A stretch of DNA of 6,359 nucleotides from contig RFQF01000121.1 in assembly GCA_009925805.1 (NCBI GenBank), positions 1-6,359 of the forward strand, read 5' to 3'. Shown here in pieces: positions 1 to 6,359 of the stretch (positions are counted from its first letter, which is position 1; every line of letters begins with the position of its first letter). Below the pieces are notes generated by a model. That model ran no database searches. It was not told the origin of the DNA and was given only the letters and a program-made list of their open reading frames with translations. The translations under genes were made by a program, and so were the position numbers. The DNA is from Flavobacteriia bacterium (GTDB taxonomy: Bacteria > Bacteroidota > Bacteroidia > Flavobacteriales_D > Crocinitomicaceae).

Positions 1-1056
1 CAAACGGGGAAAACAACCGTGGCCATTGATACCATTATCAATCAACGCGAATTTTTCGACCGTGGAGAACCCGTGTTCTGCATTTATGTCGCCATAGGCC
101 AGAAGGGCTCAACGGTTGCCGGAATTGTGAAGAAATTAGAAGATGCGGGGGCCATGGCCTATACCGTGGTGGTGGCCGCTAATGCCTCTGACCCTGCACC
201 AATGCAGTTTTATGCGCCCATGACCGGAGCAGCTATCGGAGAGTATTTTAGGGATTTAGGAAAACCCGCCCTGATTGTTTATGATGATTTATCTAAACAA
301 GCAGTTGCTTATCGTGAGGTTTCTCTTTTGTTGCGTCGTCCTCCGGGCCGTGAGGCATATCCCGGAGATGTTTTCTACCTGCATTCGCGTCTTTTGGAGC
401 GTGCAGCCAAAGTCATCAAGGACGACACCATTGCTGCCCAAATGAATGACCTACCGGAATGCTTAAAAGGAAAGGTGAAAGGTGGGGGCTCGCTGACTGC
501 CTTGCCGATTATTGAAACCCAGGCGGGCGACGTTTCGGCCTACATTCCCACCAACGTAATTTCCATTACTGATGGGCAGATTTTCTTAGAATCCGACTTG
601 TTCAATTCAGGAATTCGTCCAGCGATTAACGTGGGAATTTCTGTGTCACGTGTAGGAGGTTCTGCACAAATTAAATCCATGAAAAAAGTGGCGGGAACGT
701 TAAAACTTGACCAAGCGCAATACCGTGAATTAGAGGCGTTTTCGAAATTTGGATCCGATTTGGATGCCGCCACCAAATCCGTTTTGGACAAAGGAGCAAG
801 AAACGTGGAAATCCTTAAACAGCGCGAAGGGGATCCATTTCCAGTGGAAAAACAAATCGCTATCATTTATGTGGGTACCAAAGGCCTTATACAAAATGTG
901 CCTGTTGCGAAGGTGAAAGAATTTGAGAAAGAATTTTTAACCCTCATGGAAACCCAACATCCCGAGGTATTGGCATCGTTGAAAGCTGGACAGTTTACGG
1001 ATGAACTTACCGATGTGCTAGCTGCTAAAGCGAAAGAAATAGCTGCGAAATATTAA
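1..1056 (+). CDS. atpA: F1F0 ATP synthase subunit alpha, 5'-truncated by the window edge
   Basis: This is the non-catalytic, nucleotide-binding alpha subunit of the F1 head of ATP synthase, which alternates with beta in the alpha3beta3 ring on the cytoplasmic face of the membrane. The reading frame is open from base 1, and 351 residues are visible. The family is about 500-530 residues long, so roughly 170 N-terminal residues lie outside the window. The first residues, QTGKTT, are the end of the Walker A loop. The Walker B strand is ALIVYDDL (bases about 247-273), followed by the alpha signature PPGREAYPGD. The conserved SVSRVGG segment carries the arginine finger (Arg codon at 649-651) that reaches into the neighbouring beta site. 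The helical C-terminal domain is complete and ends AKEIAAKY before TAA. GTG at 19 is an internal valine, not a start. atpG follows after 12 bases. No key residue is missing in the visible part. Confidence 0.98.
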   Translation, partial: QTGKTTVAIDTIINQREFFDRGEPVFCIYVAIGQKGSTVAGIVKKLEDAGAMAYTVVVAANASDPAPMQFYAPMTGAAIGEYFRDLGKPALIVYDDLSKQAVAYREVSLLLRRPPGREAYPGDVFYLHSRLLERAAKVIKDDTIAAQMNDLPECLKGKVKGGGSLTALPIIETQAGDVSAYIPTNVISITDGQIFLESDLFNSGIRPAINVGISVSRVGGSAQIKSMKKVAGTLKLDQAQYRELEAFSKFGSDLDAATKSVLDKGARNVEILKQREGDPFPVEKQIAIIYVGTKGLIQNVPVAKVKEFEKEFLTLMETQHPEVLASLKAGQFTDELTDVLAAKAKEIAAKY

Positions 1057-1068
1057 TCGTTTGAGGAA

Positions 1069-1944
1069 ATGGCTAACTTAAAAGAAATCCGCAACCGCAT
1101 CAGTTCTGTTTCTTCCACCATGCAGATCACTTCGGCCATGAAGATGGTGTCTGCTGCTAAACTTAAACGTTCCCAAGACGCTATCACTCGCCTTCGGCCA
1201 TACGCTTCGAAATTGCGGTATATTCTGGAAAATGTAAGTGGTACCCTCGATTTGTCCGAGAATTCTTTTACGGTGCAACGGGAATTGAACAAAGTAATTG
1301 TGGTAGCCATTACTTCGAACCGCGGATTGTGCGGAGGGTTTAACAATAACGTTATCAAACGCGTAAACTCCCTGATTAAAGACGAATTCTCTTCGAGTAA
1401 GGTTTCAGTACTTTGCTTGGGGAAAAAAATTAAAGATGTCATCAAGAAAACCGACAACTATTTGTCCAATGAGATCCTTTCTACGCATGAAGACATTGTT
1501 GGGGCACTCTCTTTCGAACGAACTGCCGAAATTAGCCGAGAGCTGATGCGTATTTTTGAGGCTAAGGAAGTAGACCAAATTGTTCTCGTTTACAACCGAT
1601 TCGTGAACGCGGTTACGCAGTCGGTAGAGGTCGAAGGATACTTGCCGTTAATGGCTCCGGAAAAACTTACCGAGAATGCTCCAAAAGACTACCTTTTTGA
1701 ACCGGAGAAGGCGGAAATTATCTCAGAACTTATTCCTAAATCCTTAAATACGCAGCTCTTTAAAGCCTTGTTAGATTCGGTAGCCGCCGAACATGCAGCA
1801 CGAATGACTGCTATGCACAAGGCCACCGACAATGCCTCCGAGTTGAAGAAAGCATTAAAACTAAGCTACAATAAAGCCCGTCAAGCAGCCATTACCAATG
1901 AAATTTTAGAGATTGTTGGAGGTGCGGAAGCGTTAAATGCGTAA
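1069..1944 (+). CDS. atpG: F1F0 ATP synthase subunit gamma
   Basis: This is the gamma subunit, the central rotor stalk of F1 that couples rotation of the c-ring to catalysis in the alpha3beta3 head. The protein is 291 residues, normal for the family. The N-terminal long helix starts MANLKEIRNRISSV and continues through the hallmark MQITSAMKMVSAAKL. The conserved SNRGLCGGFNNN stretch lies at about residues 82-93 in the Rossmann-like domain. The C-terminal helix carries the family signature around EHAARMTAMHKATDNA and ends EIVGGAEALNA, so both coiled-coil helices are intact. The start is the ATG at 1069, which gives the canonical N-terminus. A GAGGA at 1063-1067 is only 2 bases away, too close to be a standard Shine-Dalgarno site, and Bacteroidota rarely depend on one. 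The gene sits 12 bases after atpA and 15 before the response regulator. atpD does not follow, consistent with beta and epsilon being encoded elsewhere. Confidence 0.98.
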   Translation: MANLKEIRNRISSVSSTMQITSAMKMVSAAKLKRSQDAITRLRPYASKLRYILENVSGTLDLSENSFTVQRELNKVIVVAITSNRGLCGGFNNNVIKRVNSLIKDEFSSSKVSVLCLGKKIKDVIKKTDNYLSNEILSTHEDIVGALSFERTAEISRELMRIFEAKEVDQIVLVYNRFVNAVTQSVEVEGYLPLMAPEKLTENAPKDYLFEPEKAEIISELIPKSLNTQLFKALLDSVAAEHAARMTAMHKATDNASELKKALKLSYNKARQAAITNEILEIVGGAEALNA

Positions 1945-1959
1945 CTTAGGGTTAAGCCA

Positions 1960-2595
1960 ATGGAAAACGTTATCAAGGTACTGATTGTCGACGACCACAA
2001 ACTCATCAGCGAGGCATGGTCCAGCTTGTTAAAGGATTCGCCGCAAATTGCGGTCTGCGGAACCGCAGACTCCGAAAGTGCAGCCTACGACCAGGCCTAC
2101 ATTCATAAACCCGATATTGTGCTGATGGACATCAATTTGGGCCAAGGCTCAGGCATGGTGGCCGCCACACGCATCCTGGATTCCTTGCCGAAAACCAAGG
2201 TCATCGGACTTTCCCTCCACGACGATATTTCGTACGTCAAAAAGTTTTTGTCCATAGGTGCCAAAGGCTATTTAACCAAGAACACTACAAAAACGGAACT
2301 CGTAAGTGCCATTCAATCCGTGTACAAGGGCGAACTGTTCATTGCCGCCGAAATAAAAGATCGGTATTTTGCCTCCTTGCTCAATGCCGACGACAACGAA
2401 AAAAAGGAACTCACGATGAAAGAAATCGAAATTGTGAAATTGATTGCACAAGGGTTAACTTCCAAAGAAATAGGCGATAAATTGTTTGTATCGCACAGAA
2501 CCGTGGAAACCCACCGCCACAATATCCTTAAAAAATTAGACCTCCCCAACGCTGCACAGTTAAGCAGTTGGGCAAAGGACAAGGGGTATGTATAA
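1960..2595 (+). CDS. Response regulator, NarL/FixJ type (REC + LuxR HTH)
   Basis: This is a cytoplasmic two-component response regulator of 211 residues, a typical NarL-family length. The receiver domain covers about residues 5-122. Its acidic pocket is D11-D12 in LIVDDHK, the phosphoacceptor is D57 in VLMDINL, the switch Ser is S85 in GLSLHD and the conserved lysine is K107 in YLTKN, so all catalytic residues are present. A LuxR-type helix-turn-helix lies at about residues 148-211, with the diagnostic run LTMKEIEIVKLIAQGLTSKE and then VSHRTVETHRHNILKKL. It should bind DNA as a dimer after phosphorylation by a histidine kinase, but no kinase is present in the window, so its signal and targets are unknown. 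The ATG lies 15 bases after atpG with no promoter-like sequence between, suggesting read-through from the ATP synthase genes. The end is 6 bases from the converging metG stop. The sequence does not justify a specific gene name. Confidence 0.95.
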   Translation: MENVIKVLIVDDHKLISEAWSSLLKDSPQIAVCGTADSESAAYDQAYIHKPDIVLMDINLGQGSGMVAATRILDSLPKTKVIGLSLHDDISYVKKFLSIGAKGYLTKNTTKTELVSAIQSVYKGELFIAAEIKDRYFASLLNADDNEKKELTMKEIEIVKLIAQGLTSKEIGDKLFVSHRTVETHRHNILKKLDLPNAAQLSSWAKDKGYV

Positions 2596-2597
2596 GG

Positions 2598-2620
2598 GGG
2601 GCTAACTTATCGTTGGCCCC
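2598..2620. terminator. Hairpin at the convergent 3' ends, possible bidirectional transcription stop
   Basis: GGGGCTAAC (2598-2606) pairs with GTTGGCCCC (2612-2620) across a 5-base loop, giving 9 pairs with one G-T wobble. It lies just past the response regulator stop and includes the metG stop codon (2602-2604 read on the - strand). This is where both converging transcripts must end. Neither side has a clear T-tract, so it is not a classical intrinsic terminator. Its role as a terminator or 3'-end stabiliser is inferred from position and base pairing only. Confidence 0.45.
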
Positions 2621-4455
2621 GCTTCAAAATCGCGCTCACTCACCAAAGCACTCAGGTTTCCTTCCGAGTCTTCCGCCATGAGCAACATGCCGTGAGAGGC
2701 AACGCCGCGTATTTTACGGGGGGCAAGGTTCATTAATACCACCACCGATTTTCCTAAAATTTCCTCGGGTTGGTAATGCTGGGCGATGCCTGAGACAATG
2801 GTTCGTTCATCAATTCCGGTGTCCACGGTAAGCACAAGGAGCTTATCGGCCTTTTCCATTTTACTTGCCGCTATAACTTTTCCAAGTCGAAGGTCCATTT
2901 TGCTAAATTCATCAAAGGAAACTAAGTCTTTCATAGGAGGGTATTGGGGATTTAAGGGAGAAACTTGGGATAATTTAGCCCGTTCCTTTTCCACCATTTC
3001 ATCGGTGATTTTTTCAAAAAGAATTTCCGTAGGATGGATGGGATGCCCCGGTTGGATGGGGGATAAACTTCCCTGCCACGTATCCGGCGGAAGGTTGAGC
3101 ATGCTGTATATTTTTTGTGCTGTAATAGGAAGAAAAATTTGCGCGATTCGCGCCAATTCATGGGTAATTTGAAGCGCCGTGTTCAATATCGTAGGCACGC
3201 GCTCAGGCTGGGTTTTGATTTTCTTCCACGGTTCCTCCTCAGCCAAATATTTGTTCCCCATACGGGCAATGTACATCATCTCTTGTTGTGCTTCGCGTAT
3301 TTTGTACGCGTACATTAATTCCGAAATTCGACCATCGATACCCTTCAGTTTTTCAAGCAGGAGCTGTTCTTCCGCGTTTAACGGACCCGGGGCTGGAACC
3401 TTTCCTTCGAAGTACTTATGGGTTAATACGAGCGTACGGTTAACAAAATTCCCCAAGATATCGGCTAATTCCGAGTTGACGCGCAACTGATAGTCGGCCC
3501 AAGTGAATTCGGAATCTTTGCTTTCCGGCGCAATCGAAGTGAGTACATATTTTAATTCATCGATTTTATCAGGATATTCTTCCAAATATTCATGAAGCCA
3601 TACTGCCCAATTGCGGGAGGTTGAGAATTTGTCGCCTTCGAGATTTAAAAACTCGTAGGCCGGAACGTTATATGGGAGGATGAAATCTCCATGCGCTTGA
3701 AGCAGAATCGGAAAAATAATCGCGTGAAATACGATGTTGTCTTTACCGATAAAATGGATTAATTGGGTTTCTTTACCTTCTGTTTTGGTCCAATAAGGCT
3801 TCCAATCTTTGCCGTTCGCTTGGGCCCAAGCTTGGGTAGCCGAAATATAACCAATTGGAGCGTCCAACCAAACGTAGAGTACTTTTCCCGCAGCATTGGG
3901 CAAGGGTACTGGTACGCCCCAGTCTAAATCGCGGGTCATTGCCCTGGGTTTCAATCCCGCATTAATCCAAGACATGCACTGACCTACTACCTGATTTCGC
4001 CATTCTTTTGGTTGGTGTTGGGGTATTCCATTCCATGTTCCCTCCTGAATCCATTCAGCGAGCCAGCTTTCGTGGTTATTCATGGGCAAATACCAATGCG
4101 AGGTTTCCTGGAGTACCGGGGTAGCCCCGGAAAGGGTGGATTTCGGATCGAGGAGGTCTGTGGGGCTTAAATCACTCCCGCATTTTTCGCATTGATCCCC
4201 GTAAGCTGAAGGGTTTTGGCATTTCGGACACACTCCGGTAATGTAACGGTCGGCCAGAAATTGTTGGTAGGCCTCGTCGTAGTATTGTTTAGAACTTTGC
4301 TCAATAAAGGCAGCGTTTTCATGCAGTTTTAAGAAAAAATCGGAGGAGGTTTTTCGATGTAATTCGCTGCTCGTGCGATGGTAGATATCAAAGGAAATCC
4401 CAAATTGTTGGAAGGTTTTATCGATGAGGTTGTGGTACTTATCCGTGCTCGTCAC
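2602..4455 (-). CDS. metG: Methionyl-tRNA synthetase, main part of a frame-disrupted metG
   Basis: This enzyme charges tRNA-Met, including initiator tRNA, with methionine in the cytoplasm. The frame gives 617 residues if read from a GTG at 4455, but true homology starts only at Asp5 (DKYHNLIDKTF, from 4443), so this GTG is not a natural start. In order, the protein has a CP insertion with a zinc knuckle (C76, C79, C89, C92, as CPKC and CEKC), the class I catalytic core, and the active-site loop KFSTS at 276-280, the counterpart of KMSKS (Bacteroidota enzymes usually have KISTS or similar). Next come the anticodon-binding helical domain with NFVNR and GNKYLAEEEPWK, and a C-terminal Trbp111-like OB domain at about 510-617 (SFDEFSKMDLRLGKV to MNLAPRKIRGVASHGM). 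The N-terminal Rossmann piece with HLGH lies upstream in a different frame at 4439-4600. About 18-19 residues are missing at the junction. As written, this sequence cannot produce active enzyme. Confidence 0.95.
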   Translation of the reverse strand: MTSTDKYHNLIDKTFQQFGISFDIYHRTSSELHRKTSSDFFLKLHENAAFIEQSSKQYYDEAYQQFLADRYITGVCPKCQNPSAYGDQCEKCGSDLSPTDLLDPKSTLSGATPVLQETSHWYLPMNNHESWLAEWIQEGTWNGIPQHQPKEWRNQVVGQCMSWINAGLKPRAMTRDLDWGVPVPLPNAAGKVLYVWLDAPIGYISATQAWAQANGKDWKPYWTKTEGKETQLIHFIGKDNIVFHAIIFPILLQAHGDFILPYNVPAYEFLNLEGDKFSTSRNWAVWLHEYLEEYPDKIDELKYVLTSIAPESKDSEFTWADYQLRVNSELADILGNFVNRTLVLTHKYFEGKVPAPGPLNAEEQLLLEKLKGIDGRISELMYAYKIREAQQEMMYIARMGNKYLAEEEPWKKIKTQPERVPTILNTALQITHELARIAQIFLPITAQKIYSMLNLPPDTWQGSLSPIQPGHPIHPTEILFEKITDEMVEKERAKLSQVSPLNPQYPPMKDLVSFDEFSKMDLRLGKVIAASKMEKADKLLVLTVDTGIDERTIVSGIAQHYQPEEILGKSVVVLMNLAPRKIRGVASHGMLLMAEDSEGNLSALVSERDFEAGPTIS

Positions 4456-4600
4456 TACCGCAGATGAACAGGGCTTCCTCGCCTTTCAAGCGTAAAAAGC
4501 GCACAAAAATATCCGCAGGAAGGTAAACACCTGCTATGTGTCCTAAGTGCAAGGGACCATTAGCGTAAGGAAGGGCGGCAGTTACAGTAAATCGTTTCAT
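4439..4600 (-). pseudogene. metG: metG 5' fragment carrying the HIGH (HLGH) motif, ends in a premature stop
   Basis: ATG at 4600 begins MKRFTVTAALPYANGPLHLG, the unmistakable N-terminus of methionyl-tRNA synthetase, with HLGH as the class I HIGH signature at residues 18-21. It continues through YLPADIFVRFLRLKGEEALF to CGSDEHG, then meets TAA (4441-4439), so this frame encodes only 53 residues. In the family, CGSDEHG is followed by roughly 18 residues of the VPITIRAKKEG type before D-[KR]-Y-H. Here the sequence goes straight from CAC-G into GAT-AAG-TAC of the other frame. A +1 shift after His52 would give a continuous protein of about 665 residues, against about 680-690 for relatives. This ATG, not the downstream GTG at 4455, is the real metG start. 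Confidence 0.92.
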
Positions 4601-4611
4601 CGTTTGGAAGG

Positions 4612-4619
4612 CAAAGATA
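4612..4619 (-). promoter_or_regulatory. Putative Bacteroidota -7 promoter element (TATCTTTG) for metG
   Basis: Read on the - strand, TATCTTTG matches the Bacteroidota -7 consensus TAnnTTTG exactly and lies 11 bases before the metG ATG at 4600. It sits between the terminator of the upstream gene and metG, where a promoter is needed. No good -33 TTTG is found at the usual 19-21 base spacing; the nearest TTTG is about 25 bases upstream in the terminator T-tract. If it is used, the transcript leader would be under 10 bases. Confidence 0.45.
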
Positions 4620-4645
4620 CAGGAACTTAAGCAATGTGGCCGAAC

Positions 4646-4668
4646 AAAAAAGGGGGCCGAAGCCCCCT
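4646..4668 (-). terminator. Intrinsic (Rho-independent) terminator of the PA-domain/T9SS gene
   Basis: On the - strand, AGGGGGC (4668-4662), loop TTCG (4661-4658) and GCCCCCT (4657-4651) form a perfect 7-bp GC-rich stem capped by a stable TTCG tetraloop, followed directly by five more T residues (4650-4646). It begins 20 bases after the stop codon of the upstream gene, which is the standard position. In the + direction the hairpin is followed by ATTAAAAATTT, a poor T-tract, so it works mainly on the - strand. It separates the surface-protein transcript from metG. Confidence 0.92.
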
Positions 4669-4688
4669 ATTAAAAATTTCCAAAGGAA

Positions 4689-6359
4689 TTATTTTTTCAC
4701 TACATTGAACTGGGCAGTTTTACCATTTTCAAGAGTTACGTTGAAAATGTACATTCCGTTCGATAATCCTTCTAAGGAGTAGTCAGCGCTTCCGTTTATC
4801 AAGTTAATGGATGATGTAGCAGCAACTTTTCCGGTAATATCGGTTACAACCACCTGAGCTGTACCTTCGCCTTCGATGGATAAGGTAAGCTTATCGGCTG
4901 TTGGATTAGGATAAGCACTTCCATTGATGGTTTTGGCCTCTTCCAAACCAATGTTGTTGGCATTAATCACTCGTAGAACTAAGGCATTCGGCAAATCCGT
5001 TCCGAAACCGGCAGCAAAATACGATCCGTCGTTTTCAACCGGGGATAGCGGTTGTGCGTACCAATTGTAATTCCATGTATAATCGGTGGTGTTGTCAAAT
5101 CCTAAGTATACTTGCAAATTCACGGTTTGTGCACAAGCTAAATAACGCACGTTGTCTTGAAGTACCGTGGGCTGTGTGAAGGCGCCGTAAACCAATTTTC
5201 CTTGAAGGTCTGATGGATAATAATAGAACCCGCTAGCCACTTGCGTCAAGGTGTTGAAACCGAAGTTAGCGTCATTTAAATCAACAAAATTGTCTTCCCA
5301 CTTGTAAAGGGTAAGGGCAATTTCCTCCCCGTCCAAGGTAACACCTGCAGCCGTGGTGGCAGAAAAATGTGCACCCACAGCGGCAATACGGCTCGCATGA
5401 GCATCTTTCAGCACCGTACAAATAGAATAGGTGGCATTGTTGTTATTCGGACGATAGTGCGCGTTGGGCTTGGCGTTACCTGTAACCGCATCGATTGCAG
5501 CAAACGAGTAAAGGGAATCTTGAATCACAAAATCATACATAGAAACATTGTCCGAGGAGTCGTCATCCAACACCCCAGCCCCAAGCGAAACGTGATAGGT
5601 TAAGGTATATCTTCCCATCGGGTAAGTGGCCAAGGAGAAAGAAGGCAAGTTCATGGCCTGTGACGGTTCAATATCGATGCTATCGCCAGCGGCAAGATGA
5701 ATGTTGTTCACCGAGTTGTTGTAAACCACTGCCCCGGAAGGATTCTTAACGGTGGCTTGTAAAGTGATATTGTTTTGGGCTTGATTTCCGTAATTATAGA
5801 TGCGCGTGCCGAGGTCAAAACCGAACTCGGTACCGTTTTGAGCAAGGAATGAAACTACCCCTGCATTTTTAGGGATCAACGTTGAAGCAGCGGACATTCC
5901 AGCGTCGTTTGGATTAAGCCCCACTTTATTTCCTAAGAACATTACCACAGGTCCGTTTTGCATTTGGTTCACGATATTCATCCCATCGATAAAATCCAAC
6001 ATCACCACAGGAATGGTCACATTGGCACCGTTGGCTCCTGGCCCCATATTCAACCATTCTCCGGGATTACGGTTAACAATGATTACGCCCACTGCTCCAG
6101 CATTCTGCGCATTTAAGGCCTTTGCCCCAAACTCGCAAGTGTTTCTAAAAATCACCGCAATTTTTCCGGTAAGGTTGTTCGTCAAGGGGTTACATCCTTC
6201 TTGCGAAATCGGATTTCCTTGGGCATTCGTTCCGGGAGTCCCATCCTCCACTAACATCAGCGTATCTTGAACCCACGTGTTAGGAATCAAGAAATCGGGA
6301 GTCCCCCACCCTCCGGAGGGAGCGGCCCAAGAGTGGGTATAAATGCCCGCAATCGCGGC
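4689..6359 (-). CDS. Secreted PA-domain protein with T9SS type A C-terminal sorting domain, 5'-truncated by the window edge
   Basis: The frame is open to the right edge (6359) and ends at TAA 4691-4689, so 556 residues are visible. The start codon and presumed signal peptide lie outside; TTG at 6290 is internal because similar sequence (WGTPDFLIPNTWVQD) continues upstream. A protease-associated (PA) fold lies at about residues 50-145 with the typical core GKIAVIFRNTCEFGAKALNA, then AGAVGVIIVNR and TIPVVML, and a probable Cys pair at 56 and 75. Residues 165-280 look like a beta-sandwich of the CARDB/Ig kind (repeated N-rich strands), and 280-475 is another beta-rich region I do not recognise. 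The last 77 or so residues (YPNPTADKL, then VVVTDITGKV, then LSNGMYIFNVTLENGK) form a Por_Secre_tail sorting domain. This sends proteins through the outer membrane by the type IX secretion system, where the tail is normally cleaved and the protein released or anchored. No peptidase motif is visible. An adhesin or binding role is only a guess. Confidence 0.87.
   Translation of the reverse strand, partial: AAIAGIYTHSWAAPSGGWGTPDFLIPNTWVQDTLMLVEDGTPGTNAQGNPISQEGCNPLTNNLTGKIAVIFRNTCEFGAKALNAQNAGAVGVIIVNRNPGEWLNMGPGANGANVTIPVVMLDFIDGMNIVNQMQNGPVVMFLGNKVGLNPNDAGMSAASTLIPKNAGVVSFLAQNGTEFGFDLGTRIYNYGNQAQNNITLQATVKNPSGAVVYNNSVNNIHLAAGDSIDIEPSQAMNLPSFSLATYPMGRYTLTYHVSLGAGVLDDDSSDNVSMYDFVIQDSLYSFAAIDAVTGNAKPNAHYRPNNNNATYSICTVLKDAHASRIAAVGAHFSATTAAGVTLDGEEIALTLYKWEDNFVDLNDANFGFNTLTQVASGFYYYPSDLQGKLVYGAFTQPTVLQDNVRYLACAQTVNLQVYLGFDNTTDYTWNYNWYAQPLSPVENDGSYFAAGFGTDLPNALVLRVINANNIGLEEAKTINGSAYPNPTADKLTLSIEGEGTAQVVVTDITGKVAATSSINLINGSADYSLEGLSNGMYIFNVTLENGKTAQFNVVKK

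Noticed and set aside
540..866. Open frames antisense to atpA and other opposite-strand frames over atpG, metG and the T9SS gene
   Set aside because: They lie wholly within confidently identified genes on the other strand or frame, have no recognisable motifs, and show the composition expected of shadow frames.
1551..1558. TATTTTTG matching TAnnTTTG inside atpG
   Set aside because: There is no TTTG at the expected upstream spacing, it lies in the middle of a conserved coding region, and no start codon of a separate gene follows. Such 5-base-constrained matches are expected by chance.
3616..3630. KFSTS instead of KMSKS in the methionyl-tRNA synthetase active-site loop
   Set aside because: K-[hydrophobic]-S-T-S is the usual form in Bacteroidota MetRS enzymes, so this is lineage-typical and not a defect.
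4116..4130. Inverted repeat CCGGGG-TAG-CCCCGG within metG
   Set aside because: It is fully explained by codons of the conserved SGATPVLQ region. The loop is only 3 bases, there is no T-tract, and it is far from any gene end.
4439..4455. Programmed ribosomal frameshift in metG
   Set aside because: A +1 shift after His52 would join the frames, but no slippery run or downstream stimulatory structure is evident, and about 18 conserved residues would still be missing. A deletion or sequence error explains both facts.
6309..6320. Perfect 12-base palindrome CCCTCCGGAGGG
   Set aside because: It encodes the Pro-Ser-Gly-Gly stretch of the secreted protein, is isolated, and is not repeated elsewhere in the window, so there is no support for an operator or recombination site.

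Overview
The window looks like ordinary chromosomal DNA from a member of the Bacteroidota, probably near the Flavobacteriales. Four things point there: a surface protein ending in a type IX secretion (T9SS) type A sorting domain, a TAnnTTTG promoter element, genes without usable Shine-Dalgarno sequences, and a methionyl-tRNA synthetase with a fused C-terminal tRNA-binding OB domain and a KFSTS active-site loop. The exact genus cannot be read from the sequence.

Layout. On the + strand, positions 1-2595 hold the 3' part of atpA (F1 ATP synthase alpha), atpG (gamma), and a NarL/LuxR-type response regulator. The gaps are only 12 and 15 bases, so all three are probably co-transcribed. atpD and atpC do not follow atpG, which fits the split F-ATPase gene arrangement common in Bacteroidota. 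On the - strand, positions 2602-4600 hold metG, which converges on the response regulator with 6 bases between the stop codons. Upstream of metG on the same strand is the 3' part of a gene for a secreted protein with a protease-associated (PA) domain and a T9SS tail. It runs off the right edge of the window. A strong intrinsic terminator ends that gene, and a promoter-like element for metG lies between the two.

The most notable observation is that metG is not intact. Its first 52-53 codons, including the HLGH signature, end at a stop codon. The rest of the enzyme continues in another frame, and about 18-19 residues expected between these parts are absent. Because metG is normally essential, this is either an assembly or sequencing deletion, or a damaged copy in a genome that has a second synthetase.

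Functionally the genes are housekeeping (energy conversion, translation) plus one regulator and one exported protein. No mobile element, CRISPR array, RNA gene or novel multi-gene system is visible, and nearly all of the window is explained by coding sequence.
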